From Neokomagataea thailandica NBRC 106555 (GTDB lineage: Bacteria; Pseudomonadota; Alphaproteobacteria; Acetobacterales; Acetobacteraceae), in contig NZ_BCZB01000012.1 in the NCBI RefSeq assembly GCF_001598495.1, forward strand, positions 1-39,348: a DNA stretch of 39,348 nt, read 5' to 3'. Positions 8,076 through 15,562 of this stretch are shown here, in pieces. Position 1 is the first letter of the stretch. Each line of letters begins with the position of its first letter. The notes beneath the pieces were generated by a model. That model saw nothing but the letters and a program-made list of their open reading frames with translations. It ran no database searches and was not told the DNA's origin. A program made the translations under genes and the position numbers.

Positions 8076-8534
8076 TTATTGATTGAGAATTTTATTCTTT
8101 TGTTCTTGAAAATCGTGTTCGCTAATGGCGCCCTTATCCCTTAATTCGGCTAATTTTTCTAATTGTGAAAAATCTTGGGTGTAATGGGGGGATTCGACGA
8201 TCATTGTGGGTGGGCCGAAGCGATTATCGTTAGTGTCACTTTTCTGGCAAAAGAATATAATGTTTACGATGGGTAATAGTTGCCACCATCCAGAATGATT
8301 TGTGTCATGTAACCTTCTGGCGGCAACTGAAATGTTTGGTATTAAAAGAATGAGTTCGGATAAAAAATTGAGATCTTTTATTCCTATGATTGTACCAAGT
8401 ATTCCAACAAAAAAATTAATTAAAAATTGGAAAAGAATAAAATACCAAAACTCAGATCGTGTAGATCTTCCGCTGAACGTAAAGTATTTCTTGAAAGCTA
8501 TGGTGAACCATTTCCATCCATTAATAGTCTGCAT
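8076..8534 (-). CDS. DUF805 membrane protein with C-terminal SHOCT motif
   Basis: The 152-residue product matches the DUF805 (YhaH/YhaI-like) pattern. It has an N-terminal amphipathic FTFSGRSTRSEFWYF, two or three hydrophobic segments, the signature SVAARRLHDTNHSGWW (about 71-86), and then a soluble tail. The tail (about 125-152) is a SHOCT motif, LEKLAELRDKGAISEHDFQEQKNKIL, often found at the ends of bacterial membrane proteins and thought to mediate oligomerisation. The family has no settled function. Codon use is AT-rich, unlike neighbours, so acquisition is likely. It lies 26 bases downstream of a second SHOCT gene and probably shares its transcript. Confidence 0.85.
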   Translation of the reverse strand: MQTINGWKWFTIAFKKYFTFSGRSTRSEFWYFILFQFLINFFVGILGTIIGIKDLNFLSELILLIPNISVAARRLHDTNHSGWWQLLPIVNIIFFCQKSDTNDNRFGPPTMIVESPHYTQDFSQLEKLAELRDKGAISEHDFQEQKNKILNQ

Positions 8535-8560
8535 TTTTTATTCCCTTTCGATATATATAA

Positions 8561-8965
8561 TTACGAAGCATTGCCTATGTAAGAAAGCAAGCACAACCCA
8601 ATTATTGCAAGTGATATAATGGGTAAAATAATGTTAGCGCCTTTCTTTGTTATTAACCATATGGAGTGTGGTATAATCCATGCTCCAAAAATAATAATCA
8701 TACCCAGGGATTGATTTAAAATTTCTTTTGTTATGTTGTCGGGCGATAGTATGGAACCTTCTATGAGTAGGCATGCAATGGCTCCTATGAGTAGGGAAAC
8801 GCCATGTCCTAATCGTTTGTTATTATTTTTTTCTGATAATTCTGTATCCTTATTAAGTAATTGAAATTTTTTTAGGTAGTATTCATCTTCTGATATTATT
8901 TTCCTTTCTTTTAATTCGAAAAGCTTCTCTAAATTCTCAAGTGTCTTGTCGGTATTTTGTCTCAT
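8561..8965 (-). CDS. Small membrane protein with N-terminal SHOCT motif
   Basis: The 134-residue product begins with a SHOCT-like helix pair (LENLEKLFELKERKIISEDEYYLKKFQLL, about residues 10-38; its core ISEDEYYLKK is diagnostic), followed by a polar linker and about three hydrophobic segments to the C-terminus. It is the mirror arrangement of the next gene, which has SHOCT at its C-terminus. Function is unknown. The two genes are very AT-rich and co-oriented, so they probably arrived together. Confidence 0.7.
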   Translation of the reverse strand: MRQNTDKTLENLEKLFELKERKIISEDEYYLKKFQLLNKDTELSEKNNNKRLGHGVSLLIGAIACLLIEGSILSPDNITKEILNQSLGMIIIFGAWIIPHSIWLITKKGANIILPIISLAIIGLCLLSYIGNAS

Positions 8966-9055
8966 TATGATATATCCCTGATGTGATGAAATATCATTGC
9001 GTGTATTTTAAAAATAAACAATGCTTTTTCCCTTTATGGAGAACGCCCTGACAGT

Positions 9056-10357
9056 TTAAGCGTCTCGGTTTTTGATGGCGTGGAGAAGGGCGGTTTTCAT
9101 GCCTTTCCATCCGGGGGCGGCGCTGTAGTCTAAAATAGAGTGGCGGAAGAGGCGGTTAATTAGCGGGACAAGAATGGCGCAGACGACCAGCATTTCTCCG
9201 CCCTGCACGATGAGTTCCCAGAGAGGCGCAGAGTTGAGCTGTGAGAGGTTCAAAAATGGCGTCCATAGTGGGATCCAGCGGAGTTGTGAAATGCTCTGCG
9301 TGGCGACGCCTGCGACGGTTAATTGCAATAAAATTTCGACCGGGAGGATGAGGGCCATTAGGACGGGTGCCAGCATGCCTTGTGCTTCGCGCGTTGTGTC
9401 ACAGCGTACACCAACGGCGAAAGCAATCATGGCCATTAATGTTGCGCCGGTCAGGAAGAAGAATGGTGCGCCGATTAAGACGCGTGGTGTGAGCAGTGAA
9501 GCGAGGATAGGTGCGGGTTCAACGCCTAATTGAGGGCCGAAATGCGTGAGCAAGCTGATGCCGGCTGTAATCCACGTACCAAAAAGAAGGCACAGAGACA
9601 TCAGCGCGGCGAGGAGTTTTCCGAGCATGATGTGATCAACACTGACGGAAGAAAGTAGGGCTTCGAGCAGCTTGCCCGACCGTTCTTCGACCAAGGCTTG
9701 CAAGAGCCATTGTGTGGTGAAGATGGTTGAGATGAGCAGCATCAGGGCGAGGGCAGTCGGCCCGATATTCCGCAGCATGTCAGCGGAGAGGCCGTGTTCT
9801 GGCAGGTGCAGGCCGATGCTGGGGGTGGCACCATTAATCTGTACGGCGATCTCTGGAGAGAGGCCCGCATCTGTCATGCCTTTGATGCGCATATCATGCG
9901 CTAATGTGGCTTTGATGATGGTGAGTATGGATCCGGGGGAATGGCTGATCCAGATTTGGACATGGGAGTCTTGTGGAAAGGCAGCCGGGATGGCGACGAT
10001 GTAGCCTTTAAAGGGATGTTGGACGCTTTTTCCTGGCGAAATATAAGGTTTTAAGAGAGATGCGAGGTGGTCTGGTTCTGCTGCAGTGAGGGCCGCAGGG
10101 GGCGGGGTGATCTGTACGGTGGGATCATCTTTGTGGATGGCGTGTTCTAGTGTGGAGGCCACAGTGCCGCTTTTGTCCAGAATGATGGTTTGTTCTGGTG
10201 TGGTGTCATGGATCAGATGCGGCATGACACTTCCCATGAGGAGTGGGAAAAGCGGCACAAAGACTACGGTGAGCCAGAAGCTTTTGGTGCGCAGGGTTTG
10301 CTGGAAGTCGCGTAGGGCGATGAGCCAGATATACCGTAAAGAGGTGCGTGATAACAT
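9056..10357 (-). CDS. ABC-2 type export permease (NatB-like)
   Basis: The 433-residue product has the ABC-2 permease layout. One membrane segment lies near the N-terminus (about 20-45), followed by a large extracytoplasmic domain (about 45-215), then five or so hydrophobic segments in the C-terminal half with the family-typical LVEERSGKLLEALLSSVSVDHIMLGKLLAAL. This plan is that of NatB in the NatAB sodium or general exporters. The ATG at 10357 (MLSRTSLRY) was chosen; it starts one base after the ATPase stop. A frame extending 28 codons upstream lies inside natA and was rejected. With its ATPase it forms a complete exporter; the substrate is unknown. Confidence 0.85.
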   Translation of the reverse strand: MLSRTSLRYIWLIALRDFQQTLRTKSFWLTVVFVPLFPLLMGSVMPHLIHDTTPEQTIILDKSGTVASTLEHAIHKDDPTVQITPPPAALTAAEPDHLASLLKPYISPGKSVQHPFKGYIVAIPAAFPQDSHVQIWISHSPGSILTIIKATLAHDMRIKGMTDAGLSPEIAVQINGATPSIGLHLPEHGLSADMLRNIGPTALALMLLISTIFTTQWLLQALVEERSGKLLEALLSSVSVDHIMLGKLLAALMSLCLLFGTWITAGISLLTHFGPQLGVEPAPILASLLTPRVLIGAPFFFLTGATLMAMIAFAVGVRCDTTREAQGMLAPVLMALILPVEILLQLTVAGVATQSISQLRWIPLWTPFLNLSQLNSAPLWELIVQGGEMLVVCAILVPLINRLFRHSILDYSAAPGWKGMKTALLHAIKNRDA

Positions 10358-10358
10358 G

Positions 10359-11288
10359 TTAGGCCGCCTGTGCTGAGGGTGATGCGGCGTCTCCCGCAAT
10401 GTGGATGAAGGCGTCATGCAGGCTCGGTTTGGGCTGCTCAAAGCCTTTCAGTGGGATTGCGTTTTGGGTGCAGTGCAGGAGCACATTTTCAGCGCTTTGA
10501 CCGGGGGCGAGGGTAACGGCCCATTGGCTCCAACCATCGTCTTCCTGCATGACTGGCGTTGCTTGTATGATGCCGGGCAGAGATGATGGGTCTGTGCGGG
10601 TTGTTAGGGTGATGGTGTTGCTGATCTGATGGAGAGCTTCTGGCACGGTGCCGTGGAAGCGTGTTTCGCCTCGGGCGAGAATGAGGATGCGGTCACTCAG
10701 GCGCTCGGCATGTTGCATAATATGGGTGGAGAAGAGAACGGCGGCACCGTTTTGTGCGGCGTTGGTAATTTCATGTTCCAGCAAGGTTTGATTGATCGGG
10801 TCTAGCCCTGAGAAGGGTTCATCAAGGATGAGCAATTTGGGCTGATGAATAAGAGCCGTGCCGATTTGGACTTTCTGGGCCATGCCTTTGGAGAAGTCTG
10901 ATACCTTTTTGGTGCTTTCAGCGGTAAGGCCGAAGCGCTTGAGAATGTCTTGTGCGCGGGTTCGGGCTTCGCGTTGGGATAGGTTTTTGAGGCGGCCAAA
11001 ATAGATCAGCGTTTCGAAGGCTGTCATATTACGGTAGAGGCCGCGTTCTTCTGGCAGGAAGCCAATATTGGCATGTTGCTCTTTCTGAGCAGGCTCTCCG
11101 AAGAGCGCAATGGTGCCGGTATCGGGCCGAATGATGTCGAGAATCATACGGAGGGATGTTGTTTTCCCGGCGCCATTACCGCCGAGGAATCCGAATATTT
11201 CACCGGGACTTACAGAAAAATTTAGGTCTTTTACGGCTTGTTTGGTTCCAAAATTTTTTGAAACATTTCTTATGTCAAGAACTGTCAT
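10359..11288 (-). CDS. ABC exporter ATP-binding protein (NatA-like)
   Basis: The 309-residue product has all ATPase motifs intact: Walker A GGNGAGKTT (about 35-43), Q-loop region NIGFLPEERGLYRNMT, signature FSKGMAQKV, Walker B LLILDEP, D-loop SGLDP and switch STHIM. The PEERGLYRNMT stretch is typical of NatA and related exporters. About 80 C-terminal residues form an extra domain of unknown role. It pairs with the downstream permease gene (one-base gap). Upstream lie a palindrome close to the start codon and phased direct repeats next to a TTGACA hexamer, so expression is likely regulated. Confidence 0.9.
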   Translation of the reverse strand: MTVLDIRNVSKNFGTKQAVKDLNFSVSPGEIFGFLGGNGAGKTTSLRMILDIIRPDTGTIALFGEPAQKEQHANIGFLPEERGLYRNMTAFETLIYFGRLKNLSQREARTRAQDILKRFGLTAESTKKVSDFSKGMAQKVQIGTALIHQPKLLILDEPFSGLDPINQTLLEHEITNAAQNGAAVLFSTHIMQHAERLSDRILILARGETRFHGTVPEALHQISNTITLTTRTDPSSLPGIIQATPVMQEDDGWSQWAVTLAPGQSAENVLLHCTQNAIPLKGFEQPKPSLHDAFIHIAGDAASPSAQAA

Positions 11289-11295
11289 GATGACC

Positions 11296-11317
11296 TCAAA
11301 TAACAGGCGTTATTTGA
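11296..11317. promoter_or_regulatory. Candidate operator: 9-bp palindrome upstream of natA
   Basis: TCAAATAAC (11296-11304) and GTTATTTGA (11309-11317) form a perfect inverted repeat with a 4-base spacer, ending 8 bases upstream of the natA start codon. The size and symmetry fit a dimeric repressor site near the transcription start. It could also act as an RNA hairpin. Confidence 0.5.
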
Positions 11318-11342
11318 TGAGACTTCAAAAAATACAGCGTTT

Positions 11343-11369
11343 TGTCAATGTAACGAATTCTAACGAATT
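11343..11369 (-). promoter_or_regulatory. natA promoter element with two phased direct repeats
   Basis: On the minus strand TTGACA (11348-11343) is a consensus -35 hexamer, though no good -10 follows at normal spacing. Directly upstream, the 9-mer TAACGAATT (plus-strand reading) occurs at 11351-11359 and 11361-11369, ten bases apart, about one helical turn. Direct repeats beside a -35 box are the usual place for an activator site. Confidence 0.4.
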
Positions 11370-11383
11370 GGCCATATCGGGTC

Positions 11384-11415
11384 ATTTTTGGGAAGGGGTG
11401 AACCTTCCCAAAAAT
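11384..11415. repeat. 13-bp perfect inverted repeat after the Hsp70 gene
   Basis: ATTTTTGGGAAGG (11384-11396) and CCTTCCCAAAAAT (11403-11415) form a hairpin with a 6-base loop, directly abutting the stop of the Hsp70-like gene. T and A runs pair within the stem instead of following it, so it is not a classic terminator, but it could protect the 3' end or slow polymerase. Confidence 0.6.
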
Positions 11416-12702
11416 TTAAGCGGCCGCGTGGCTCGCTTCGATAAGGGCGAGGCCCTCGGCAACTGAGACAAACTCGGAGCCACTATCGATTTTGTCTTCA
11501 CCGAAGCGGCGTGTGAAGAGTGCGCGTACGGCGGGTACAAAAGAAGTGCCACCCGTGAGGAAGACCCGGTCAATCACTGGGTTTCCGGCCTCGGTTAAGG
11601 CGGTCTGAATGGCATCATCCATGCGCGTGAGGTCTGTGGTGATCCAGCGTTCGAAATCATCACGGGTGATGGTTTCATTGAGGGTAAACCCCCCGTGGGA
11701 GAAAGCCAGTGTTGTCTGCTCCGCGTGTGACAGGGCGGCTTTTGCCTCACTGACTGCGCGATGCAGACCTTGAGCCGCTTGGTCATCAATCAACCGGTAC
11801 AAATGGCGCAGCGCCTCAGGTGCGGAAGATGTTTTGGCAACATCTTCAATGGCCCGCAGAGTATGCGGTGTGCGCATCATGGAGAGGCGATGCCAGCGCC
11901 CAAGATCCAAGAACCACTCTGGCGGTACGGGGAGAGGCGCTCCTCCCATGACCTTGTAAGTGGCATTTCGGCCGAGAGCGGGAGCGACGGCATGCTCAAT
12001 GATGCGTGCGTCAAACTGATCTCCAGCGATGCCGACGCCAGAATGGCCGAGTGTTTGAACTCGCTGTTCCTGCGTGGGGTCAAAGCGCATGATGGAGAAG
12101 TCACTCGTGCCGCCGCCAAAGTCACCGACGAGTACAGTGGCGGGGCGGTCAAGGCGCTGCATGAAGCGCCAGCCTGCGCCTTCTGGCTCTGGGACGATGC
12201 GCGGTTTGGGGAAGCCCGCCGTCATGAAGCTGTTTTCAAGGCGCGTAATGCCGAGGGCATCATTCGCGCGCTCACCCGCGAAGCGTACCGGGCGGCCAAT
12301 GGTGACGCTGGTCTGCTCAGGGGTGTATCCGGCTTTGTCCATGAGGATGCGTAGGAAGCGCGCGATGAGGTCTTCCAAGCGCATGGTTTTCCCGAACAGG
12401 CGCGTCTCTTGGAAGGATGCCTGTGCGAGGTAGCTTTTCATGGACATGATGAGGCGGCTTTCGGATGGGTCATCCAAATAAGCCTCAATCGCGTCTTGTC
12501 CGATGGCTTCCGCCATAATGCGGCGACTGCCTTCTGTGTCTTGCCAGAGGCACAGTAAGGTACGGCAGGTGTCGCGTTCTTCTCCGGTTTCGAAGCGCAA
12601 AGGTATCGGGTGTGCGCCGTCCTCAGTAGCGAGGACGATCACACTATTACTGGTCCCGAAATCAATGCCGAGCCGGACGGGCTTGGGTGATGACGTCGTC
12701 AG
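11416..12702 (-). CDS. yegD: YegD-like Hsp70-family protein, probable CTG start
   Basis: The product has the actin-like ATPase fold of Hsp70: phosphate-1 motif GIDFGTSNS (about residues 12-20), phosphate-2 motif [14 protein letters not shown], and adenosine motif [13 protein letters not shown] near the C-terminus. It has no substrate-binding domain, as in E. coli YegD. The first standard start in frame is a GTG at 12642, but this would remove GIDFGTSNS. The frame is open upstream to a TAA just before 12717, and it contains no ATG, GTG or TTG there. A CTG at 12702-12700 lies 7 bases after GGAGG and overlaps the bioB stop (CTGA), so I take it as the start (428 residues). The role is probably a specialised chaperone; the client is unknown. 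Confidence 0.85.
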   Translation of the reverse strand: MTTSSPKPVRLGIDFGTSNSVIVLATEDGAHPIPLRFETGEERDTCRTLLCLWQDTEGSRRIMAEAIGQDAIEAYLDDPSESRLIMSMKSYLAQASFQETRLFGKTMRLEDLIARFLRILMDKAGYTPEQTSVTIGRPVRFAGERANDALGITRLENSFMTAGFPKPRIVPEPEGAGWRFMQRLDRPATVLVGDFGGGTSDFSIMRFDPTQEQRVQTLGHSGVGIAGDQFDARIIEHAVAPALGRNATYKVMGGAPLPVPPEWFLDLGRWHRLSMMRTPHTLRAIEDVAKTSSAPEALRHLYRLIDDQAAQGLHRAVSEAKAALSHAEQTTLAFSHGGFTLNETITRDDFERWITTDLTRMDDAIQTALTEAGNPVIDRVFLTGGTSFVPAVRALFTRRFGEDKIDSGSEFVSVAEGLALIEASHAAA

Positions 12703-13799
12703 GAGACTGCCTCCACTTGCTTAGAGCAGTTGTGCTCTGCTGTGGCATGTTCCGGTACGGCGGGGCGCTTGCTGCCCATTTCGGATTCGTGCTGCACCAT
12801 TGGTGTCATGCCGAGTGTGCTGAGCAACTGGCGGTCACGATGTTCTGCGGGGTTTGGTGTGGTGAGGAGTTTTTCACCGCAGAAGATGGAGTTTGCACCT
12901 GCGAGGAACGCGAGGGCGTGGGCTTCATCCGTCATGTTTTCACGGCCAGCCGCAAGGCGGACATGGCTCTTGGGCATCATGATGCGTGCCGTGGCGATGA
13001 TGCGGATGAAGGTGATGGGATCGACTTCTTCCGCTGTGCTGAGAGGTGTGCCTTCAACGCGGACCAGCAGGTTGATGGGGACGCTTTCTGGGTGCTTTGG
13101 CAGGTTTGCAAGCGTCATAAGGAGGCTTGCGCGGTCTGACAGGTCTTCACCCATGCCGACGATGCCGCCACAGCAGACGTTGATCCCGGCGTCACGTACA
13201 TTGGCGAGCGTATCGAGGCGTTCTTGATAGCTGCGGGTGGTGATGATCGCGCCGTAAAACTCTTCGGACGTATCAAGGTTGTGGTTGTAATAATCTAGAC
13301 CGGCCTCTTTGAGGCGAGAGGTTTGGTCCGAATCCAGCATGCCTAATGTGACGCAGGTTTCGAGACCTAAAGATTTTACGCCCTCAATCATGGCGCAGAC
13401 TTGTTCCATGTCCCGCTCTTTTGGGGAACGCCATGCAGCACCCATGCAGAATCGGCCTGCACCAGCAGCCTTAGCCGCGCGGGCTTCTTTCATGACGGCT
13501 TCTACAGCCATGAGGCGCTCTGCTTTGACGCCGTTTCCGTGGCGGGCGCTTTGAGGGCAATAGGCACAATCTTCCGGGCAACCGCCGGTTTTGATCGAAA
13601 GTAGCGTCGAAATCTGCACTTTTGTGGGATCAAAGTGCTGACGATGTGTTTCTTGTGCGCGGAACATCAACTCTGGGAAGGGAAGAGCGATAAGAGCTTC
13701 AACCTCTTCTTTCGTCCAGTCATGACGCAGACCATCGGTATGGGCTGGCATTGAGGACGGAGGAGTCGTATCCGAAACAGGGGTGTTATGTAATGTCAC
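12699..13799 (-). CDS. bioB: Biotin synthase
   Basis: BioB is a radical-SAM enzyme that inserts sulfur into dethiobiotin, the last step of biotin synthesis. The radical-SAM cluster motif CPEDCAYC, with three Cys, is present, followed by typical BioB stretches ([49 protein letters not shown]) that include the residues around the second, [2Fe-2S] cluster. I chose GTG at 13799 because GGAG lies 9 bases upstream. A TTG at 13838 and an ATG at 13751 are alternatives; the conserved region begins well after all three. Other biotin genes are absent nearby. The stop overlaps the CTG start of the Hsp70-like gene. Confidence 0.95.
   Translation of the reverse strand: MTLHNTPVSDTTPPSSMPAHTDGLRHDWTKEEVEALIALPFPELMFRAQETHRQHFDPTKVQISTLLSIKTGGCPEDCAYCPQSARHGNGVKAERLMAVEAVMKEARAAKAAGAGRFCMGAAWRSPKERDMEQVCAMIEGVKSLGLETCVTLGMLDSDQTSRLKEAGLDYYNHNLDTSEEFYGAIITTRSYQERLDTLANVRDAGINVCCGGIVGMGEDLSDRASLLMTLANLPKHPESVPINLLVRVEGTPLSTAEEVDPITFIRIIATARIMMPKSHVRLAAGRENMTDEAHALAFLAGANSIFCGEKLLTTPNPAEHRDRQLLSTLGMTPMVQHESEMGSKRPAVPEHATAEHNCSKQVEAVS
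12710..12714 (-). promoter_or_regulatory. Ribosome binding site supporting a CTG start
   Basis: GGAGG on the minus strand sits 7 bases upstream of the CTG at 12702-12700, inside the last codons of bioB. No ATG, GTG or TTG in the Hsp70 frame lies within reach of it, so this site decides the start. Confidence 0.7.
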
Positions 13800-13901
13800 A
13801 GTGTCATTCTCCGGCGTTGTTGAGACACACCTACCCAAAATCGCCCGGTCGTGTCATCAGATCGTCACGATTAAGAGCCGGAAAACGGACAAGGCAGAGT
13901 A

Positions 13902-14726
13902 ATGAAGCATTGGCGTATCGAACAGATGGACTGGGATTCCTTCGATCCCTCCAAGGTTGACCCTGATATTATACCGCTTGTGAAGGCGGCTTCAGTCGTG
14001 GAACGGAATGCCCACGATTATACGACGTATTTGCAGCATGTCTTCGTTGGAGATGCAGATTTTAGTCAGGCGGCGGCAAATTGGTCGGTTGAAGAGATCC
14101 AGCATGGGGATGCCTTGGGGCGTTGGGCGATGCTGGCGGATTCTTCATGGGATTATTGGTCCGCGTTTGAGCGGTATCGTGAGAGTTTCAAGATTGATGT
14201 GGACGTTGATGCCTCTGTGCGTGGGTCACGCACGGGAGAGTTGATTGCGCGCTGTATGGTCGAAACCGGGACATCATCTTTTTATACCGCTCTGGCGGAT
14301 GGGACGGATGAGCCGCTGTTAAAGGCGATTTGTAAGCAGATTGCGGCGGATGAGTACCGGCATTTTAAGCTGTTTTATGACCATATGAATCGGTATTTGC
14401 AGCGTGAGAAGCTGAGCACATGGGAGCGTACTAAAATTGCGCTTGGCCGTGTGACAGAGAGTGAGGATGATGAACTCGCCTCTGCATATTACACGACTAA
14501 TATCCCATCCGATCAGCCGTATGACCATAAGCACTGCATTGCGGCGTATATGGCGAAGGCGATGGGGTATTATCAGCCGAAGCATATTGACCGTGTCACG
14601 GCGATGATTTTCAAAACCATCGGTTTTACTCCGCATTCACGTTGGCAGCGTTTGGCGGCAAACATGATGTACCGTTTGATTCGGTGGCGGCAGCGTGGGT
14701 TTGCCCGTAAAATGAACGCCGCCTAA
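13902..14726 (+). CDS. Ferritin-like di-iron protein related to acyl-ACP desaturases
   Basis: The 274-residue product is helical and has the paired di-iron motifs of the type 2 (soluble) acyl-ACP desaturase family. VEEIQHGDALGRW (about 63-75) resembles EENRHGDLLNKY of plant stearoyl-ACP desaturase, and AADEYRHFKLFYDHM (about 150-164) resembles ADEKRHE. A further Glu in VETGTSSFYTAL lies between them. The enzyme could desaturate or hydroxylate a lipid or other substrate. The length is shorter than plant desaturases (about 360), so the substrate cannot be inferred. It is divergent from bioB and stands alone. Confidence 0.7.
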   Translation: MKHWRIEQMDWDSFDPSKVDPDIIPLVKAASVVERNAHDYTTYLQHVFVGDADFSQAAANWSVEEIQHGDALGRWAMLADSSWDYWSAFERYRESFKIDVDVDASVRGSRTGELIARCMVETGTSSFYTALADGTDEPLLKAICKQIAADEYRHFKLFYDHMNRYLQREKLSTWERTKIALGRVTESEDDELASAYYTTNIPSDQPYDHKHCIAAYMAKAMGYYQPKHIDRVTAMIFKTIGFTPHSRWQRLAANMMYRLIRWRQRGFARKMNAA

Positions 14727-14816
14727 AGTCGTTTTAAGACATAATATGACAAGACGCAGTGCGTGGTTCTGTGCGAGGGTACAGAGGCCATGCGTTGTTG
14801 TCTTGGAGGCTTTGTT

Positions 14817-15458
14817 ATGTCCGTCATGTCATCTGTTGTGCGACCAGTGGTTCTGACAGCGATTGTGGGGCTGGTTGCATTTGGTTTGGCGCAGCCCGCA
14901 GAAGCGCAGGTGGACCCTTATTCTCTGCCGATTGCTTCTTCAGGGCCAATTGTTTTGCCGCCTCAGAGTTTGCCGCCTCACATTGTGGCGGCACAAGAAC
15001 TGGCGAAACAGGTTGGATATGCGCAATTTACTGCGCCGGGCTGGCGTGTTGGTACGGTGCGGCATGTGGTAATGCTGCGCTATAGGACTGCCGTGACGGA
15101 GCAGCAAAAAGCGGAAGTAACGGCACGGTTTTTGCATTTAGTGCAAGATAGTCGCCGTGCGGATGGGCGCCCGGTTATTGAGAGTATTGAGACGGGTGCG
15201 CAGAATGACGGTAATGGCGGAATTTTTGATCAGATTTTCACACTGACGTTCCACTCAGAAGGAGACCGCAACTTCTTCGTGGGGGCACCGATTGTGCCAG
15301 AGACGGCTTTTACAGATCCAGCGCATGCGGCTTTTAAGGCATTTGCGGGGCCGTTGATACGTCACATTTTGATTGCAGATTATGATGTGGGGGTGACTGT
15401 GCGGTCATCGCCGCGTGCAGTGCATTATAGTGGAAAACATGACCGTTCATTGCGCTAA
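14817..15458 (+). CDS. Exported Dabb (stress-responsive alpha/beta barrel) domain protein
   Basis: The 213-residue product has a clear signal peptide (about 1-30, ending AQPAEAQ) followed by a Pro-rich linker and one Dabb-like domain from about residue 75: VRHVVMLRYR at its start, then IESIETGAQN, a FTLTF strand, RNFF, and HILIADYDV at the end. Dabb domains are small dimeric ferredoxin-like barrels, sometimes enzymes, often of unknown role. The ATG at 14817 was chosen because GGAGG lies 7 bases upstream and it gives a proper signal peptide; a longer frame from 14763 has none. A Dabb domain with an export signal is uncommon. Confidence 0.75.
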   Translation: MSVMSSVVRPVVLTAIVGLVAFGLAQPAEAQVDPYSLPIASSGPIVLPPQSLPPHIVAAQELAKQVGYAQFTAPGWRVGTVRHVVMLRYRTAVTEQQKAEVTARFLHLVQDSRRADGRPVIESIETGAQNDGNGGIFDQIFTLTFHSEGDRNFFVGAPIVPETAFTDPAHAAFKAFAGPLIRHILIADYDVGVTVRSSPRAVHYSGKHDRSLR

Positions 15459-15473
15459 TTTTAAGATAAAATA

Positions 15474-15495
15474 GTGAAACTTGAGCCGGTTTCAC
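15474..15495 (+). terminator. Weak terminator-like hairpin
   Basis: GTGAAAC (15474-15480) pairs with GTTTCAC (15489-15495) around an 8-base loop and is followed by TTTGACGTTTTG. The stem is short and the T tract broken, so termination is only possible, not certain. Confidence 0.35.
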
Positions 15496-15562
15496 TTTGA
15501 CGTTTTGTTGTGTTTGGTCTCAATATGAAATGAATACTCATTGTTTGAGGCCGAACACGATT

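Larger units (their letters stand above)
8066..9055. other. AT-rich island, probably acquired
   Basis: Base composition changes sharply here. For example, bases 8401-8460 contain only 13 G or C out of 60, whereas the flanks are clearly above 50%. The island carries two minus-strand genes for small SHOCT-type membrane proteins and lies between the antiporter stump and the stop of the natB-like gene. No transposase, terminal inverted repeat, target duplication or tRNA was seen. The composition and the broken neighbour together suggest horizontal transfer. Confidence 0.6.

Noticed and set aside
8066-9055. AT-rich island as an insertion sequence or prophage remnant
   Set aside because: No transposase, integrase, terminal inverted repeats or flanking duplication could be seen, so only acquired DNA of unknown mechanism is claimed.
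10358-10441. Longer N-terminus for the NatB-like permease
   Set aside because: The extra 28 codons lie inside natA and encode a Pro/His-rich stretch unlike a permease N-terminus; MLSRTSLRY one base after the natA stop fits better.
11384-11415. Inverted repeat as a classic Rho-independent terminator
   Set aside because: The T and A runs are within the stem and no T tract follows on either strand.
12642-12642. GTG as the start of the Hsp70-like gene
   Set aside because: It would delete the [12 protein letters not shown]-binding motif encoded immediately upstream in the same frame.
13800-13901. BioR-type biotin operator in the bioB upstream region
   Set aside because: No TTATCTATAA-like palindrome was found in this short divergent gap.
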